64,000 nt of DNA from Pseudoclavibacter sp. AY1H1 (GCF_002931055.1 NZ_PSXX01000002.1:372001-436000); one strand, 5' to 3'. Numbered from the stretch's first letter, positions 18,299 through 30,006 are shown. A program made the numbers and translations. Notes: a model not told the origin generated them from the letters alone.

Positions 18299-18361
18299 CC
18301 CGGCAACCCCGTCTACGGCGGGCATCTTGACCTTCGAGACAGAACGGACTCACGGACAGCC

Positions 18362-19240
18362 ATGGCGAATTCCGCGCTAGAACGCAACCCTTACTTCAAC
18401 GGGGAGGCACGCAGGCAGCACGGCCAACAGTTCGGCCAGGCGCCCACCGCTCCCCAATTCGGGAGGGCGCAGTCCGCGCCGACACACGGTCAGCAGCCTC
18501 CCGCGCCCCTCACGGCCGAGCAGCTGAACGCGCAGTTCCAGGCACCCCCTGCGAGCCCCGACCAGATGGACCGGATGTCCTACGAGGACACCATCGCCAA
18601 GACCGCGGGCCTCTTCGGCATCGTGCTCGTCGCGGCAGCGGTCGCGTGGTTCGTCCCCCTGCTGATGATCATCGGCGCCATCGGCGCCCTGGTGCTCTCG
18701 CTGGTGCTGGCGTTCCAGCGCGAGCCGAAGACCGGCCTCATCTTCGCCTTCGCGGCGGCTGAGGGCCTCCTGGTCGGCGGGCTCTCCTCGATCCTCGAGC
18801 AGCTGTACCCGGGCATCGCCATGCAGGCCGTCCTCGCGACGTTCTCCGTGGTCGCCGTGACGCTCGTGCTGTTCCGCTTCGGCAAGGTCCGCACCTCGCC
18901 CCGTATGACGAAGATCGTGCTCGTCGCCATGCTCGGCTACGCGCTCTTCTCGCTCATCAACTTCGGCATGATGATGTTCGGCTTCCAGAGCGCTGCCGGC
19001 CCCTGGGGCATGCGCTCCATGGAGGTCTTCGGCATCCCGCTCGGCGTCATCCTCGGCATCTTCGCTGTCCTCATGGGCGCGTACATGCTGGTCATGGACT
19101 TCGAGCTCATCAAGAACGGCGTCGAAGGCGGAGCTCCCCGCAAGTACGGCTGGATCGGTGCCTACAGCCTCGTCTCGACCGTCGTCTTCATCTACGTCGA
19201 GATCATCCGCGTCCTCGCGATCCTGCGCGGCAACAACTAG
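18362..19240 (+). CDS. Bax inhibitor-1/YccA family membrane protein
   Basis: A 292-residue protein. Residues 1-75 are a Gln/Pro/Ala-rich disordered tail and the rest holds seven hydrophobic segments, beginning TAGLFGIVLVAAAVAWFVP. EPKTGLIFAFAAAEGLLVGG and the C-terminal segment with MDFELIKNGVEGGAPRKYGW fit the actinobacterial branch of the BI-1 (YccA/YbhL-like) family, proposed to act as pH-sensitive calcium leak channels or protease modulators. The bacterial role is not established. A classical hairpin follows the stop codon. Confidence 0.9.
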   Translation: MANSALERNPYFNGEARRQHGQQFGQAPTAPQFGRAQSAPTHGQQPPAPLTAEQLNAQFQAPPASPDQMDRMSYEDTIAKTAGLFGIVLVAAAVAWFVPLLMIIGAIGALVLSLVLAFQREPKTGLIFAFAAAEGLLVGGLSSILEQLYPGIAMQAVLATFSVVAVTLVLFRFGKVRTSPRMTKIVLVAMLGYALFSLINFGMMMFGFQSAAGPWGMRSMEVFGIPLGVILGIFAVLMGAYMLVMDFELIKNGVEGGAPRKYGWIGAYSLVSTVVFIYVEIIRVLAILRGNN

Positions 19241-19259
19241 CGCAGCACGTCGTCGAAAC

Positions 19260-19295
19260 ACAGAATGGCCGCTCCTTCCGGAGCGGCCATTCTGT
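19260..19295. terminator. Bidirectional terminator hairpin
   Basis: A perfect 16-bp stem (19260-19275 with 19280-19295) with a TTCC loop, between convergent genes. Confidence 0.85.
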
Positions 19296-19314
19296 CGTTC
19301 GGGCGGGCTTGCGG

Positions 19315-20205
19315 CTACCGCCGCGCAGGCAGCGTCCGGTCGTCGATCCCCGCTTCCGGGTCGATGTCGAGGAGGTAGAGCTCGTCCTCGGAGACGAGAC
19401 GATTGCGCACGGCGTAGTCGACGAGGCGAGCGCGCCGGTTGGTCGCGTACGAGCGTGCCCCTCCCCGGAGCCCCTCGACGCCGACGCGGTCGAGCTTCTC
19501 GCAGACATTGTCGAGCTTGCGGTTGAAGGCGGTGACGGTCCAGCCGAGCCGCTCAGCTGCTCGGGCGCTCGTGGGGATGTCGCCGAGCCCCTTCTCACCT
19601 CGAAGCAGCACCGATTCGCAGAGGGCGAGGAGCAGGAGCCGCTGCGCGGGCGTCAGCGCGATGTGGCTGGCCTCGCGTCCTGGAGCCTCCACCGTGGAGC
19701 CGGAGCCTGCGGGAAGGTCCATGTAGACAGGTGAGACCGCGTGGATCTTCACCTCGTAGTGGCGCTCGCCCGCCGAGAAGTGGATGCTCGTGCGCTCGAA
19801 GACGACCGGGATCCGCCCGCCAGGGAGGAGCCTGGCCTGCACTCGCCCAGAGCCGTCGACGACGCTGAGCGTCATCCTCGTGCCGATGTTGGCCACGAAC
19901 CAGAGCCCGTCCTTCGCGGCGATGCGCAGGAGCTTGCGGTGCAGGAACGGGTTGGCGTCGAGCCGGATGTCGGCGTCGCGACCGATCTCGATGTGCTCCC
20001 CGGGCATGACGGAGACCCACTGACCCTGGTACTCGACGGAGACACCGTGATCGGGATTCACCTCTGCGAGCTGATTCGCGGCGTCCTGGAGGAGCGCGTG
20101 GTCCACGAGGTGGCCGGACGGCAGCTCCTCTCGTGGCAGGGATGGGAGCACGCCCGTCTCTGCCGGTACCTGGGGGTGCGGATCGGTGGGGAATCGTGGC
20201 GCCAT
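19315..20205 (-). CDS. FHA domain protein with C-terminal winged helix
   Basis: A 296-residue soluble protein. Residues about 65-155 look like a forkhead-associated domain (EHIEIGRDADIRLDANPFLHRKLLRI), a fold that binds phosphothreonine. The Gly-Arg and the His of the family are there, but the usual Ser between them is replaced by PFL. Residues about 185-285 form a predicted helix-turn-helix or winged helix (PTSARAAERLGWTVTAFNRK). It therefore looks like a phospho-signal reader or regulator, perhaps downstream of Ser/Thr kinases, but no kinase or phosphatase gene is nearby. Function unknown. Confidence 0.75.
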   Translation of the reverse strand: MAPRFPTDPHPQVPAETGVLPSLPREELPSGHLVDHALLQDAANQLAEVNPDHGVSVEYQGQWVSVMPGEHIEIGRDADIRLDANPFLHRKLLRIAAKDGLWFVANIGTRMTLSVVDGSGRVQARLLPGGRIPVVFERTSIHFSAGERHYEVKIHAVSPVYMDLPAGSGSTVEAPGREASHIALTPAQRLLLLALCESVLLRGEKGLGDIPTSARAAERLGWTVTAFNRKLDNVCEKLDRVGVEGLRGGARSYATNRRARLVDYAVRNRLVSEDELYLLDIDPEAGIDDRTLPARR

Positions 20206-20245
20206 GTCGCGAACTCTCTGAACTGAAGGGGAACTTGCCAGTCGT

Positions 20246-20273
20246 GAATTACCCCAACCATGCCACTACCCAA
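20246..20273 (-). promoter_or_regulatory. Possible promoter of the FHA gene
   Basis: In the gene's sense, TTGGGT (20268-20273), a 16-bp spacer and TAATTC (20246-20251), about 40 bp before the ATG. The match to sigma-70-type elements is only moderate. Confidence 0.3.
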
Positions 20274-20425
20274 CGACCTTGGCCAGCAACATCTTTCGCC
20301 GTGGAGTGTGCCTTTTCACGAGCGTGGAGCCGAAAAATCCCGATTCGAAAATCCGGAATCGACCACCGAAAAACCGAAAACCTTTCGTCTACTCCGTTTT
20401 TGACCTCTACTACCAGGCATTTATG

Positions 20426-20452
20426 TCCGGGCACAATTGCCCGGAGGTTTTT
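20426..20452 (+). terminator. Classical intrinsic terminator on the plus strand
   Basis: An 8-bp perfect stem TCCGGGCA/TGCCCGGA with a 4-base loop is followed by GG and then TTTTT (20448-20452). This is the only textbook hairpin-plus-T-run on the plus strand here, yet no plus-strand gene precedes it. Confidence 0.6.
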
Positions 20453-20550
20453 CACCCCGCGTATCGCCCTCGGAGGGTCACCATCGTGGGCTCGACGAAC
20501 GCCGCCACAAAAGTGCGCAGATCTCTCACCAGATGGCACAAAATGAACGA

Positions 20551-20577
20551 ACGGGGATGCACATGGTGCATCCCCGT
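20551..20577 (-). terminator. guaA terminator hairpin
   Basis: A perfect 12-bp stem (20551-20562 with 20566-20577) with a 3-base loop, 23 bp after the guaA stop. In the sense strand it is followed by CGTTCATTTTGT. Confidence 0.75.
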
Positions 20578-20599
20578 CCGCCTCAGCCCTCGTCGAGAG

Positions 20600-22189
<1,590 letters not shown>

Positions 22190-22244
22190 GGACACCTTTC
22201 GGGTGGTGCGGAGAGAACTCGGTGCGACTGCGGTGGTGTGGGGG

Positions 22245-22784
22245 CTACTTCGTGCGGCGCTGGTGCTCGGCGAGCGACTGCTGCACATCGGCGTCGAGCT
22301 GTTCGCGTTCTGCCTCGCTCAGGCTCGCCTCGAACGCACGCAGCTGCTGCTCCTCGCCGGCTTCGGCGAGTCGCTGCTCTTCGCGGAGCACGAGGTCGCG
22401 CTTCGCCCGGCGCGACATGAACCACTCCGTGATGAACGACAGGAACGGGACGATGCCGCCGGCAGCCATGGCGATCAGCCACACGATGGGCCAGCGCATC
22501 TGCTGCCACAGCACATACGAGGCGATGAGGTACACGACGTAGAACCAGCCGTGGACGATGAGCACCCAGAGGCTCAGGTTGAGCGCCGTCGTCGTGTCCT
22601 CCTGGACCAGCGCGATGACCCCGAACGGGCCGAACGCCTCGACCTCGAGGTGGAAGACGTACTTGAGGAACATCTCGACGCACAGCAGCAGGAGGAGGAT
22701 GCCGGTCACGTAGGCCGTCACCTGATAGAAGCGGAGCGCCCGTCGGAAACCGGGGTTGGCAGTCAGGAGGGCGTCGTGAGGCAT
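22245..22784 (-). CDS. DUF3817 membrane protein
   Basis: A 179-residue protein with three or four membrane segments in residues 15-125 ([60 protein letters not shown]) and a charged, probably helical Glu/Arg-rich tail (about 130-179). The core matches DUF3817, a family of unknown function often beside guaA in actinobacteria. Its -10-like TAGACT overlaps the end of the upstream surf1 gene, so it may be transcribed separately. guaA follows 55 bp downstream. Confidence 0.85.
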   Translation of the reverse strand: MPHDALLTANPGFRRALRFYQVTAYVTGILLLLLCVEMFLKYVFHLEVEAFGPFGVIALVQEDTTTALNLSLWVLIVHGWFYVVYLIASYVLWQQMRWPIVWLIAMAAGGIVPFLSFITEWFMSRRAKRDLVLREEQRLAEAGEEQQLRAFEASLSEAEREQLDADVQQSLAEHQRRTK

Positions 22785-22789
22785 GACCT

Positions 22790-23740
22790 CTAGTCTAGGC
22801 GAACGGCCTCGCGCTTCGTTCGCTCGTCCAGCATGGCCTTCAGCCGGTCGCGCCTGAGCTGCTCGGCCAGCACACTGGGAGCCTCGGCGGCCTCACGTCG
22901 CTCCTTCTCGTATTCGTCCCGAGCGAGGCGCCACCACATGAAGATCGCGAACCCCGCGAAGAGCACCCACTCGATGGCGTAGAAGATGTTCAGCCAGTTC
23001 AGCTGCGGGGCCTCGAGCGCCTGCGGCGTGATCGCGTCGAGCGGGGCGGCACTCGCGGACTCCCCGAGGACAGCCTGCATCGACGCCTCGTCGAGGCTCA
23101 CGTAGATGCCGTAGTTCTGGGCCGCCGGTTCCACCCAGCGGTTGATGAGGTGCGTCGGGGCCATGGAGATGAGCGCCTGCGCGTCTTCGCCGCGATTCAC
23201 CTGCGGCGCCTGGCCGTACTCGAGTCTGCCGGAGAGCGGAAGCTCTGCGCCTCGCCCCGAGCCCTGCAGCGCCGTGACGAGCTCTCGAGCGGAGGCCTCG
23301 TCCTCGGTCCACCCGAGCGCGACGGCGAGACCCGGTGCGACAGCGGCATCCGAGGATGCGCCGGCCTCGTCGTCGGTGACGGCGACGTGCCCGATCACCC
23401 AGTAGCCGAGCAGTTCGCCCTGGAGACGATCGGCGACGACATCGAAGTCGCGCGCGTCCACAGTGCCCTCGAACGTCACCTGACGCCCGACGGCGGCATC
23501 GGCCACCCGCTCCTGGGGCTGAGCCAGCTCACCGAGGCCGACGGGAGGCTGCGTGGCCTCCTCGGCGACGGTGCGACCGTGCTCCAGCGACAGGAACGCG
23601 GACTCCAGCTGCCAGCGCCCGAGCCACGCGAAGATCGACGCGACGACGAGGGCGAGCGCAAGGACACCCAGCCACTTGGGGCGTACAAGCACTCGACCCA
23701 TCGACGGCGGCGCGGCCTGGGCGCGGACAGCTGCGGACAT
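22790..23740 (-). CDS. SURF1 family protein
   Basis: A 316-residue protein with the SURF1 layout: an N-terminal membrane segment (KWLGVLALALVVASIFAWLGRWQL, about 23-46), a large periplasm-side domain, and a second membrane segment near 250-270 (WLNIFYAIEWVLFAGFAIFM). SURF1/Shy1 proteins help assemble heme-copper cytochrome c oxidase. The family motifs GRWQLES and NWLNIFYAIEW are visible. Its ATG shares one base with the glpD stop (TAATG), suggesting translational coupling to glpD, with which it has no obvious metabolic link beyond respiration. Confidence 0.88.
   Translation of the reverse strand: MSAAVRAQAAPPSMGRVLVRPKWLGVLALALVVASIFAWLGRWQLESAFLSLEHGRTVAEEATQPPVGLGELAQPQERVADAAVGRQVTFEGTVDARDFDVVADRLQGELLGYWVIGHVAVTDDEAGASSDAAVAPGLAVALGWTEDEASARELVTALQGSGRGAELPLSGRLEYGQAPQVNRGEDAQALISMAPTHLINRWVEPAAQNYGIYVSLDEASMQAVLGESASAAPLDAITPQALEAPQLNWLNIFYAIEWVLFAGFAIFMWWRLARDEYEKERREAAEAPSVLAEQLRRDRLKAMLDERTKREAVRLD
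22792..22797 (-). promoter_or_regulatory. Candidate -10 (TAGACT) for the DUF3817 gene
   Basis: TAGACT in the gene's sense, 7 bases before the ATG at 22784. It overlaps the last codons and stop of surf1. Confidence 0.45.
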
Positions 23741-25584
23741 TACGACTTCTGAGCGTCCTTCGACTCCGCCTTGACGGTTGCCGCCTCGACGTCGACGGTC
23801 TCGTCGACCTCGATCATCGGCAGCGACGGGGCCGTGCCGAACGGCGTGTTGTCGCCGGCGTGACCCAGCACGGAGTCGATGTCAGGCGCCTCGAGGCGGA
23901 TGCGGTCCGCCGACTCGTCGTCGGGCTGCTCCTGGCTCGCGAGCTCCGCTGCGACGCGCTCGACGTAGGTGTCGATCTCGCGCTGCGTGCGCTCCTCGTC
24001 CCAGCCGAGAGCTTCCGCCATGAGCCGCGCGGCGACGGGCGCGGCCGAGATGCCGCGGTCCCACGCCTCGATCGAGATGCGCGTGCGTCGCGCGAGCACG
24101 TCGTCGAGGTGCAGGGCACCCTCGTGCGTCGCGGCGTACGTGATCTCCGCCTGCAGGTAGTCGTCGGCACCCGGCATCGGCTCGGCCAGCTGCGGGTTCT
24201 GGCGGATGAGGTCGAGGATCTCGTCCGTCAGGGTTCCGTAGCGGTTGAGGAGATGCTCGATGCGCACGCGGTGGAGGCCGAAGGCGCGGGCGATCTTGCC
24301 GCGGCGGTTCCAGGCGGCCTTGTAGCCGACGGCGCCGAGCAGCGGGATGTCCTTCGTCGTGGAGGCGGGGATCTTGCCGTCGAGGGCGTCGGCCGCGGCG
24401 TCGATGGCGTCCTGCGCCATGATGCGGTAGGTCGTGTACTTGCCGCCGGCGATGAGCACGAGGCCCGGCACCGAGTGCGCCACCATGTGCTCGCGCGAGA
24501 GCTTCGACGTCTCCTCCGACTCGCCGGAGAGCAGCGGGCGGAGCCCGGCGTACACGCCCTCGACATCGGCACGCGTGAGCTTCACCGCGAGGACCTCGTT
24601 GACGTGCTCGAGGATGTAGTCGATATCGGCGGCCGTCGCCGCCGGGTGCGCCTTGTCGAGCTTCCAGTCGGTGTCGGTCGTGCCGATGATCCAGTGACGG
24701 CCGTTCGGGATGACGAAGAGCACGCTCTTCTCCGTGCGCAGCAGGAGCCCTGACGCGGACTGGAACCGGTCGCGTGGGACGACGAGGTGCACGCCCTTGG
24801 ACGCGCGGACGCGGAACGACGCGCGCTCGCCGACCATCTTGTTCGTGTCATCGGTCCACACGCCGGTCGCGTTGACGACCTGCTTGGCGCGGATCTCGAA
24901 CCGCTCGCCGGTCTCGAGGTCGACGACCTGCGCGCCGACGACGCGCTGTCCGACCTTCAGGAAGCCCTCGACGCGCACTCGCGGAGCGACGTGCGCCCCG
25001 TAGAACGATGCGGTGCGGGCGAGAACGGCGACGAAGCGAGCGTCGTCGACGCCGGCGTCGTAGTACGTGAGACCGCCGGAGAAGGCGTTCTTGGAGAGCC
25101 CAGGCGACATCTTCGCGACCTGGCCGCGGGTGTAGTGGCGGTGCATCGGCACACCGGGACGCACCTCGCCGGTCTTCGCGAAGAGGTCGTACATGAGCAT
25201 CCCGGCCCCGATGTAGAACCGCTCGAGCGGGTTCTTCAGCGGGTAGAGGAAGCGGATGGGCTTGACCAGGTGCGGCGCGAGGCGCTGCAGCAGCAGCCCG
25301 CGCTCGAGGAGCGCCTCGCGCACGAGCCCGAAGTCCATCTGCTCGAGGTAGCGGATGCCACCGTGGATGAGCTTCGACGAGCGGCTGGACGTGCCGGACG
25401 CGAAGTCCCGCGCCTCGACCATGCCGACGCTCAGGCCGCGCGTGACGGCGTCGAGCGCCGCACCTGCGCCGACCACGCCGCCACCGACGACGAGCACGTC
25501 GAGGTTCTTGGTCTTGAGGGACTCGATAGCCGCCGCGCGTTCCTGGGGGCCGAGCTTGTCGCTTCGAGAGACGCTGTTCGCCAT
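23740..25584 (-). CDS. glpD: FAD-dependent glycerol-3-phosphate dehydrogenase
   Basis: A 614-residue respiratory dehydrogenase oxidising glycerol-3-phosphate to dihydroxyacetone phosphate and passing electrons to quinone. The FAD-binding Rossmann motif VVGGGVVGAGAALDAVTRGL lies near residue 32, followed by the substrate-region SGTSSRSSKLIHGGIRYLEQ and the later GGKYTTYRIMAQDA. The C-terminal domain (about 410-540) is the DAO_C type. Glu/Asp-rich residues at the end are extra. It starts at 25584 and is followed by surf1 with a one-base overlap. Confidence 0.95.
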   Translation of the reverse strand: MANSVSRSDKLGPQERAAAIESLKTKNLDVLVVGGGVVGAGAALDAVTRGLSVGMVEARDFASGTSSRSSKLIHGGIRYLEQMDFGLVREALLERGLLLQRLAPHLVKPIRFLYPLKNPLERFYIGAGMLMYDLFAKTGEVRPGVPMHRHYTRGQVAKMSPGLSKNAFSGGLTYYDAGVDDARFVAVLARTASFYGAHVAPRVRVEGFLKVGQRVVGAQVVDLETGERFEIRAKQVVNATGVWTDDTNKMVGERASFRVRASKGVHLVVPRDRFQSASGLLLRTEKSVLFVIPNGRHWIIGTTDTDWKLDKAHPAATAADIDYILEHVNEVLAVKLTRADVEGVYAGLRPLLSGESEETSKLSREHMVAHSVPGLVLIAGGKYTTYRIMAQDAIDAAADALDGKIPASTTKDIPLLGAVGYKAAWNRRGKIARAFGLHRVRIEHLLNRYGTLTDEILDLIRQNPQLAEPMPGADDYLQAEITYAATHEGALHLDDVLARRTRISIEAWDRGISAAPVAARLMAEALGWDEERTQREIDTYVERVAAELASQEQPDDESADRIRLEAPDIDSVLGHAGDNTPFGTAPSLPMIEVDETVDVEAATVKAESKDAQKS

Positions 25585-25673
25585 AACCTGCTCCTCGTTC
25601 TCAGTTGCTGCTTGTGGGGGAAGTCTGGACGCTCAACCTTCGGCCAAGCCGTCAGGCGGCTCAGTCGTCCTGA

Positions 25674-26798
25674 TCAGGCGGTCGGCGTGTAGGGCGCGAC
25701 GACCATCTCGGCTCGCTGGAACTCTTTGAGCCCCGAGTAGCCGGTCGTCGCCATCGAGTGGCGGAGCGCGCCGGTGAGGTTCGAGATGCCGTCGGCGCTC
25801 TCGGCGGGGCCGGCGACGATCTCCGCCATGGGCGCGACCTGGCCGACCTGCACGCGGTTGCCGCGCGGGAGCTTCTCGTGGCGTGCCTCGGCACCCCAGT
25901 GCCAGCCGCGACCCGGAGCGTCGGTGGCACGCGCGAGCGCGGCACCGATCATGACGGCGTCCGCGCCTGATGCGATGGCCTTCACGAGGTCGCCGGAGGT
26001 GCCGATGCCGCCGTCGGCGATGACGTGCACGTAGCGTCCGCCGGACTCGTCGAGGTAGTCGCGGCGCGCGCCAGCGACGTCGGCGATGGCCGTCGCCATG
26101 GGTGCGTGGATGCCGAGCACCCGACGGGTGGTCGAGGCCGCTCCCCCGCCGAAGCCGACGAGCACTCCAGCGGCACCGGTGCGCATGAGGTGCAGCGCTG
26201 CCGTGTAGGTCGCCGCACCGCCGACGATGACGGGAACGTCGAGCTCATAGATGAACTGCTTGAGGTTGAGCGGCTCCTGGTTGCGAGACACGTGCTCTGC
26301 AGAGACGGTCGTGCCGCGGATGACGAACAGGTCGGTGCCGGCCTCGAGCACATCGTCCATGAACTGCTGCGTGCGCTGCGGGGAGAGTGCGCCGGCGGCC
26401 GGCACTCCGGCCTCGCGGATCTGCTGCAGGCGCTCCTTGATGAGCGTGCCCTTGACCGGCTCCCGGTAGATCTCCTGCAGCTTGGCCGTCGCCTGCTTCG
26501 CCGGCAGATCAGCGATCTGCGCGAGCAGCGGGGCCGGGTCGTCGTAGCGAGTCCACAGGCCCTCGAGGTCGAGCACGCCGAGGCCGCCGAGCTTGCCGAA
26601 GCCGATCGCGGTCTCGGGCGACATCACCGAGTCCATAGGGGCTGCGATGAGCGGGATATCGAACGTGAATGCGTCGATCTTCCACGTGATGGACACGTCC
26701 TCCGGGTCACGGGTTCGCCGCGATGGCACGATGGCCACATCGTCGAAGGAGTACACGCGGCGGGCTCGCTTTGCGCGGCCGATCTCGATCTCAGTCAC
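25674..26798 (-). CDS. guaB3: GuaB3-type IMP dehydrogenase-related protein
   Basis: A 374-residue TIM barrel of the GuaB3 group found mainly in actinobacteria (and cyanobacteria). It has the IMPDH-like start RVYSFDDVAIVPSRRTRDPEDV, IPLIAAPMDSVMSPETA, and HVIADGGIGTSGDLVKAIASG. There are no CBS domains. At the position of the IMPDH catalytic Cys (GSICTTR in GuaB) it reads GAASTTR, so the nucleophile is missing. Whether it acts as IMP dehydrogenase, GMP reductase or neither cannot be told from sequence. The GTG start is 6 bases after TAGGCT and is probably leaderless. Confidence 0.9.
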   Translation of the reverse strand: MTEIEIGRAKRARRVYSFDDVAIVPSRRTRDPEDVSITWKIDAFTFDIPLIAAPMDSVMSPETAIGFGKLGGLGVLDLEGLWTRYDDPAPLLAQIADLPAKQATAKLQEIYREPVKGTLIKERLQQIREAGVPAAGALSPQRTQQFMDDVLEAGTDLFVIRGTTVSAEHVSRNQEPLNLKQFIYELDVPVIVGGAATYTAALHLMRTGAAGVLVGFGGGAASTTRRVLGIHAPMATAIADVAGARRDYLDESGGRYVHVIADGGIGTSGDLVKAIASGADAVMIGAALARATDAPGRGWHWGAEARHEKLPRGNRVQVGQVAPMAEIVAGPAESADGISNLTGALRHSMATTGYSGLKEFQRAEMVVAPYTPTA

Positions 26799-26804
26799 CT
26801 GCCT

Positions 26805-26810
26805 AGCCTA
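26805..26810 (-). promoter_or_regulatory. Candidate -10 (TAGGCT) for leaderless guaB3
   Basis: TAGGCT in the gene's sense, 6 bases before the GTG start at 26798. Confidence 0.45.
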
Positions 26811-26833
26811 GCCCTCCGCGGTGCTCGCTGCTG

Positions 26834-26870
26834 CGGCGCGGCGGCGGGGAGACCCCGACCCGCCGCGCCG
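26834..26870 (-). terminator. guaB terminator hairpin
   Basis: CGGCGCGGCGG (26834-26844) pairs with 26860-26870, and an inner CGGGG/CCCCG stem extends it. It lies 9 bp after the guaB stop. Confidence 0.7.
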
Positions 26871-26879
26871 ATCAGGCTG

Positions 26880-28499
<1,620 letters not shown>

Positions 28500-28502
28500 T
28501 CA

Positions 28503-29441
28503 TCAGCCTCGTGTCGGTGGACCGAGTTCGTCCGCGACCGAGGGAATCTTGGCGCCAAGTCTAGCCGTGCGCACGAGGTCGATCGTGAAGAGGATGAGGG
28601 CGACCCAGACGATCGCGAACCCGATCCAGCGCTCGAGCGGCATGGGCTCCGAGAAGACCGCCACGGCGAGCACGAACTGCAGGATCGGCGCGATGTACTG
28701 CATGAGTCCGAGCTCGATGAGGCGCAGCCTCCTGGCGGCCGCCGCGAACAGCAGGAGCGGCACGCTCGTGACGACGCCCGCGAAGAGCAGGACGCCCGTG
28801 TTGACCGCCGACACGGAGCCGAAGGTGATGCCGCCGCCGAAGAGCACCGTCCAGAGCAGGCAGATCGCGCCGATGGGCATGATGAGCGTCGTCTCGACCG
28901 CCAGTCCGGAGAGCGCATCCGCCTGGACCCCCACCCGCTTCTTCACGAGCCCATACAGCCCGAAGGTCATGGCGACGCCCAGGCCGAGCCACGGGATGCG
29001 GCCGTAGCCGAGCGAGATCACGAGCACGGCGAGGAGAGAGAGCCCGACGGCGACCCACTGCAGGGGCCTGAGCTTCTCGCGGAGGAAGACCAGCCCGAGC
29101 GCGACGGACACGATCGGGTTGAGGAAGTAGCCGAGCGCGGCGTCGAGAGTGTGGCCTGTCGCGACCGCCTGCACGTAGAACAGCCAGTTCGCCGACACCA
29201 GGACCCCGGCGATGCCGAGGCCGAGCACGACCCGCTTCTTCGAGATGAGCTCCCGGAACGGACGCCAGGCCCGCATGACGAGCACGCCGAGCAGGCAGAA
29301 CACGACGCTCAGGATGATGCGCCACGCGATGAGCTCCACGGGCGTCGTGGGAGCGGTCGCCACGACGTAGAGGGGCATGAAGCCCCAGAGCGCGTACGCG
29401 CTGAACGCCAGCCAGAGGCCGGACCGAGGAGATTCCGTCAC
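28503..29441 (-). CDS. rarD: EamA/RarD family transporter
   Basis: A 312-residue inner-membrane protein with about ten hydrophobic segments in two EamA repeats. The start SGLWLAFSAYALWGFMPLY, the EKLRPLQWVAVGLSLLAV segment and NPIVSVALGLVF fit the RarD subfamily of drug/metabolite transporters. The substrate is unknown. The GTG start at 29441 is 6 bases after TACGAT, so it is probably leaderless. Confidence 0.9.
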   Translation of the reverse strand: MTESPRSGLWLAFSAYALWGFMPLYVVATAPTTPVELIAWRIILSVVFCLLGVLVMRAWRPFRELISKKRVVLGLGIAGVLVSANWLFYVQAVATGHTLDAALGYFLNPIVSVALGLVFLREKLRPLQWVAVGLSLLAVLVISLGYGRIPWLGLGVAMTFGLYGLVKKRVGVQADALSGLAVETTLIMPIGAICLLWTVLFGGGITFGSVSAVNTGVLLFAGVVTSVPLLLFAAAARRLRLIELGLMQYIAPILQFVLAVAVFSEPMPLERWIGFAIVWVALILFTIDLVRTARLGAKIPSVADELGPPTRG

Positions 29442-29447
29442 CTCGAG

Positions 29448-29453
29448 ATCGTA
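29448..29453 (-). promoter_or_regulatory. Candidate -10 (TACGAT) for leaderless rarD
   Basis: TACGAT in the gene's sense, 6 bases before the GTG start at 29441. Confidence 0.45.
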
Positions 29454-29481
29454 CGCCCGACGTCGGGCCCCTGGAACACGA

Positions 29482-29512
29482 ATGGCGCCCGACCCCGAGG
29501 GGTGGGCGCCAT
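29482..29512 (-). terminator. groES terminator hairpin
   Basis: ATGGCGCCC/GGGCGCCAT plus ACCCC/GGGGT with one bulged base, loop GA. It lies between the groES stop (29575) and rarD. Confidence 0.65.
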
Positions 29513-29574
29513 GCGCGATGCTGCTCCTGCAGATGAGACCGCCCGAACCGGCTCGGCCTCAGAAGGTCAGGAGA

Positions 29575-29868
29575 CTAGACGATCTTCGCGAGGATGTCGC
29601 GAGCGGAGAGCACAAGGAGCTCCTCGCCGCCGTACTTGACCTCGGTTCCGCCGTACTTGGAGTAGATGACCTTGTCGCCGACCACGAGGTCGAGCGGCAC
29701 GCGGTTTCCGTTGTCATCGATGCGGCCGGGGCCGACTGCGACGACTTCGCCCTCCTGGGGCTTCTCCTTGGCGGTGTCCGGAATCACAAGACCCGAAGCC
29801 GTGGTCTGCTCGGCTTCGACCTGCTTGATGACGATGCGATCCTCGAGCGGCTGAATGTTCACCGACAC
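29575..29868 (-). CDS. groES: Co-chaperonin GroES
   Basis: A 97-residue GroES, the heptameric lid of the GroEL folding chamber. It begins [20 protein letters not shown], has the mobile loop around [19 protein letters not shown] and the typical [20 protein letters not shown]. The start is a GTG at 29868 with AAGAGG 6 bases upstream. A CIRCE operator lies about 36 bp upstream, so heat regulation by HrcA is expected. No groEL gene is adjacent: rarD follows on the same strand after a hairpin. Confidence 0.96.
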   Translation of the reverse strand: MSVNIQPLEDRIVIKQVEAEQTTASGLVIPDTAKEKPQEGEVVAVGPGRIDDNGNRVPLDLVVGDKVIYSKYGGTEVKYGGEELLVLSARDILAKIV

Positions 29869-29903
29869 GGTTGACCTCTTTCTCAGCGATAGGAAGTTCA
29901 GAA

Positions 29904-29930
29904 TTAGCACCCTCCCCATGAGAGTGCTAA
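29904..29930 (-). promoter_or_regulatory. CIRCE operator (HrcA site)
   Basis: TTAGCACCC - 9 bases - GAGTGCTAA. The consensus is TTAGCACTC-N9-GAGTGCTAA, with one mismatch in the left arm. It precedes groES and overlaps or abuts its promoter. Confidence 0.93.
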
Positions 29931-29993
29931 CTCAGAGTGTAGGGGCCAGGCGGCGACGACTGCAACGCGGCGACGTCTCGTGGCGTACGCCGG

Positions 29994-29999
29994 TAGCGT
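29994..29999 (+). promoter_or_regulatory. Candidate -10 for the leaderless methyltransferase gene
   Basis: TAGCGT ends 7 bases before the GTG at 30007, which is why that start was preferred. Confidence 0.4.
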
Positions 30000-30006
30000 A
30001 GTGCTG

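Larger units (their letters stand above)
20206..20599. other. 394-bp non-coding stretch, richer in A+T than its surroundings
   Basis: No open frame here shows convincing coding character. The stretch contains a possible FHA-gene promoter (20246-20273), runs of AAAA/TTTT at 20330-20400, a plus-strand intrinsic terminator (20426-20452) with no annotated plus-strand gene before it, and the guaA terminator (20551-20577). Confidence 0.7.

Noticed and set aside
20249-20539. 96-codon minus-strand frame upstream of the FHA gene
   Set aside because: It spans A+T-rich sequence with atypical codon use and contains the guaA downstream region; no motif or ribosome site.
25674-26798. Calling GuaB3 a second functional IMP dehydrogenase
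   Set aside because: The catalytic cysteine position is Ser and CBS domains are absent, so only family membership is claimed.
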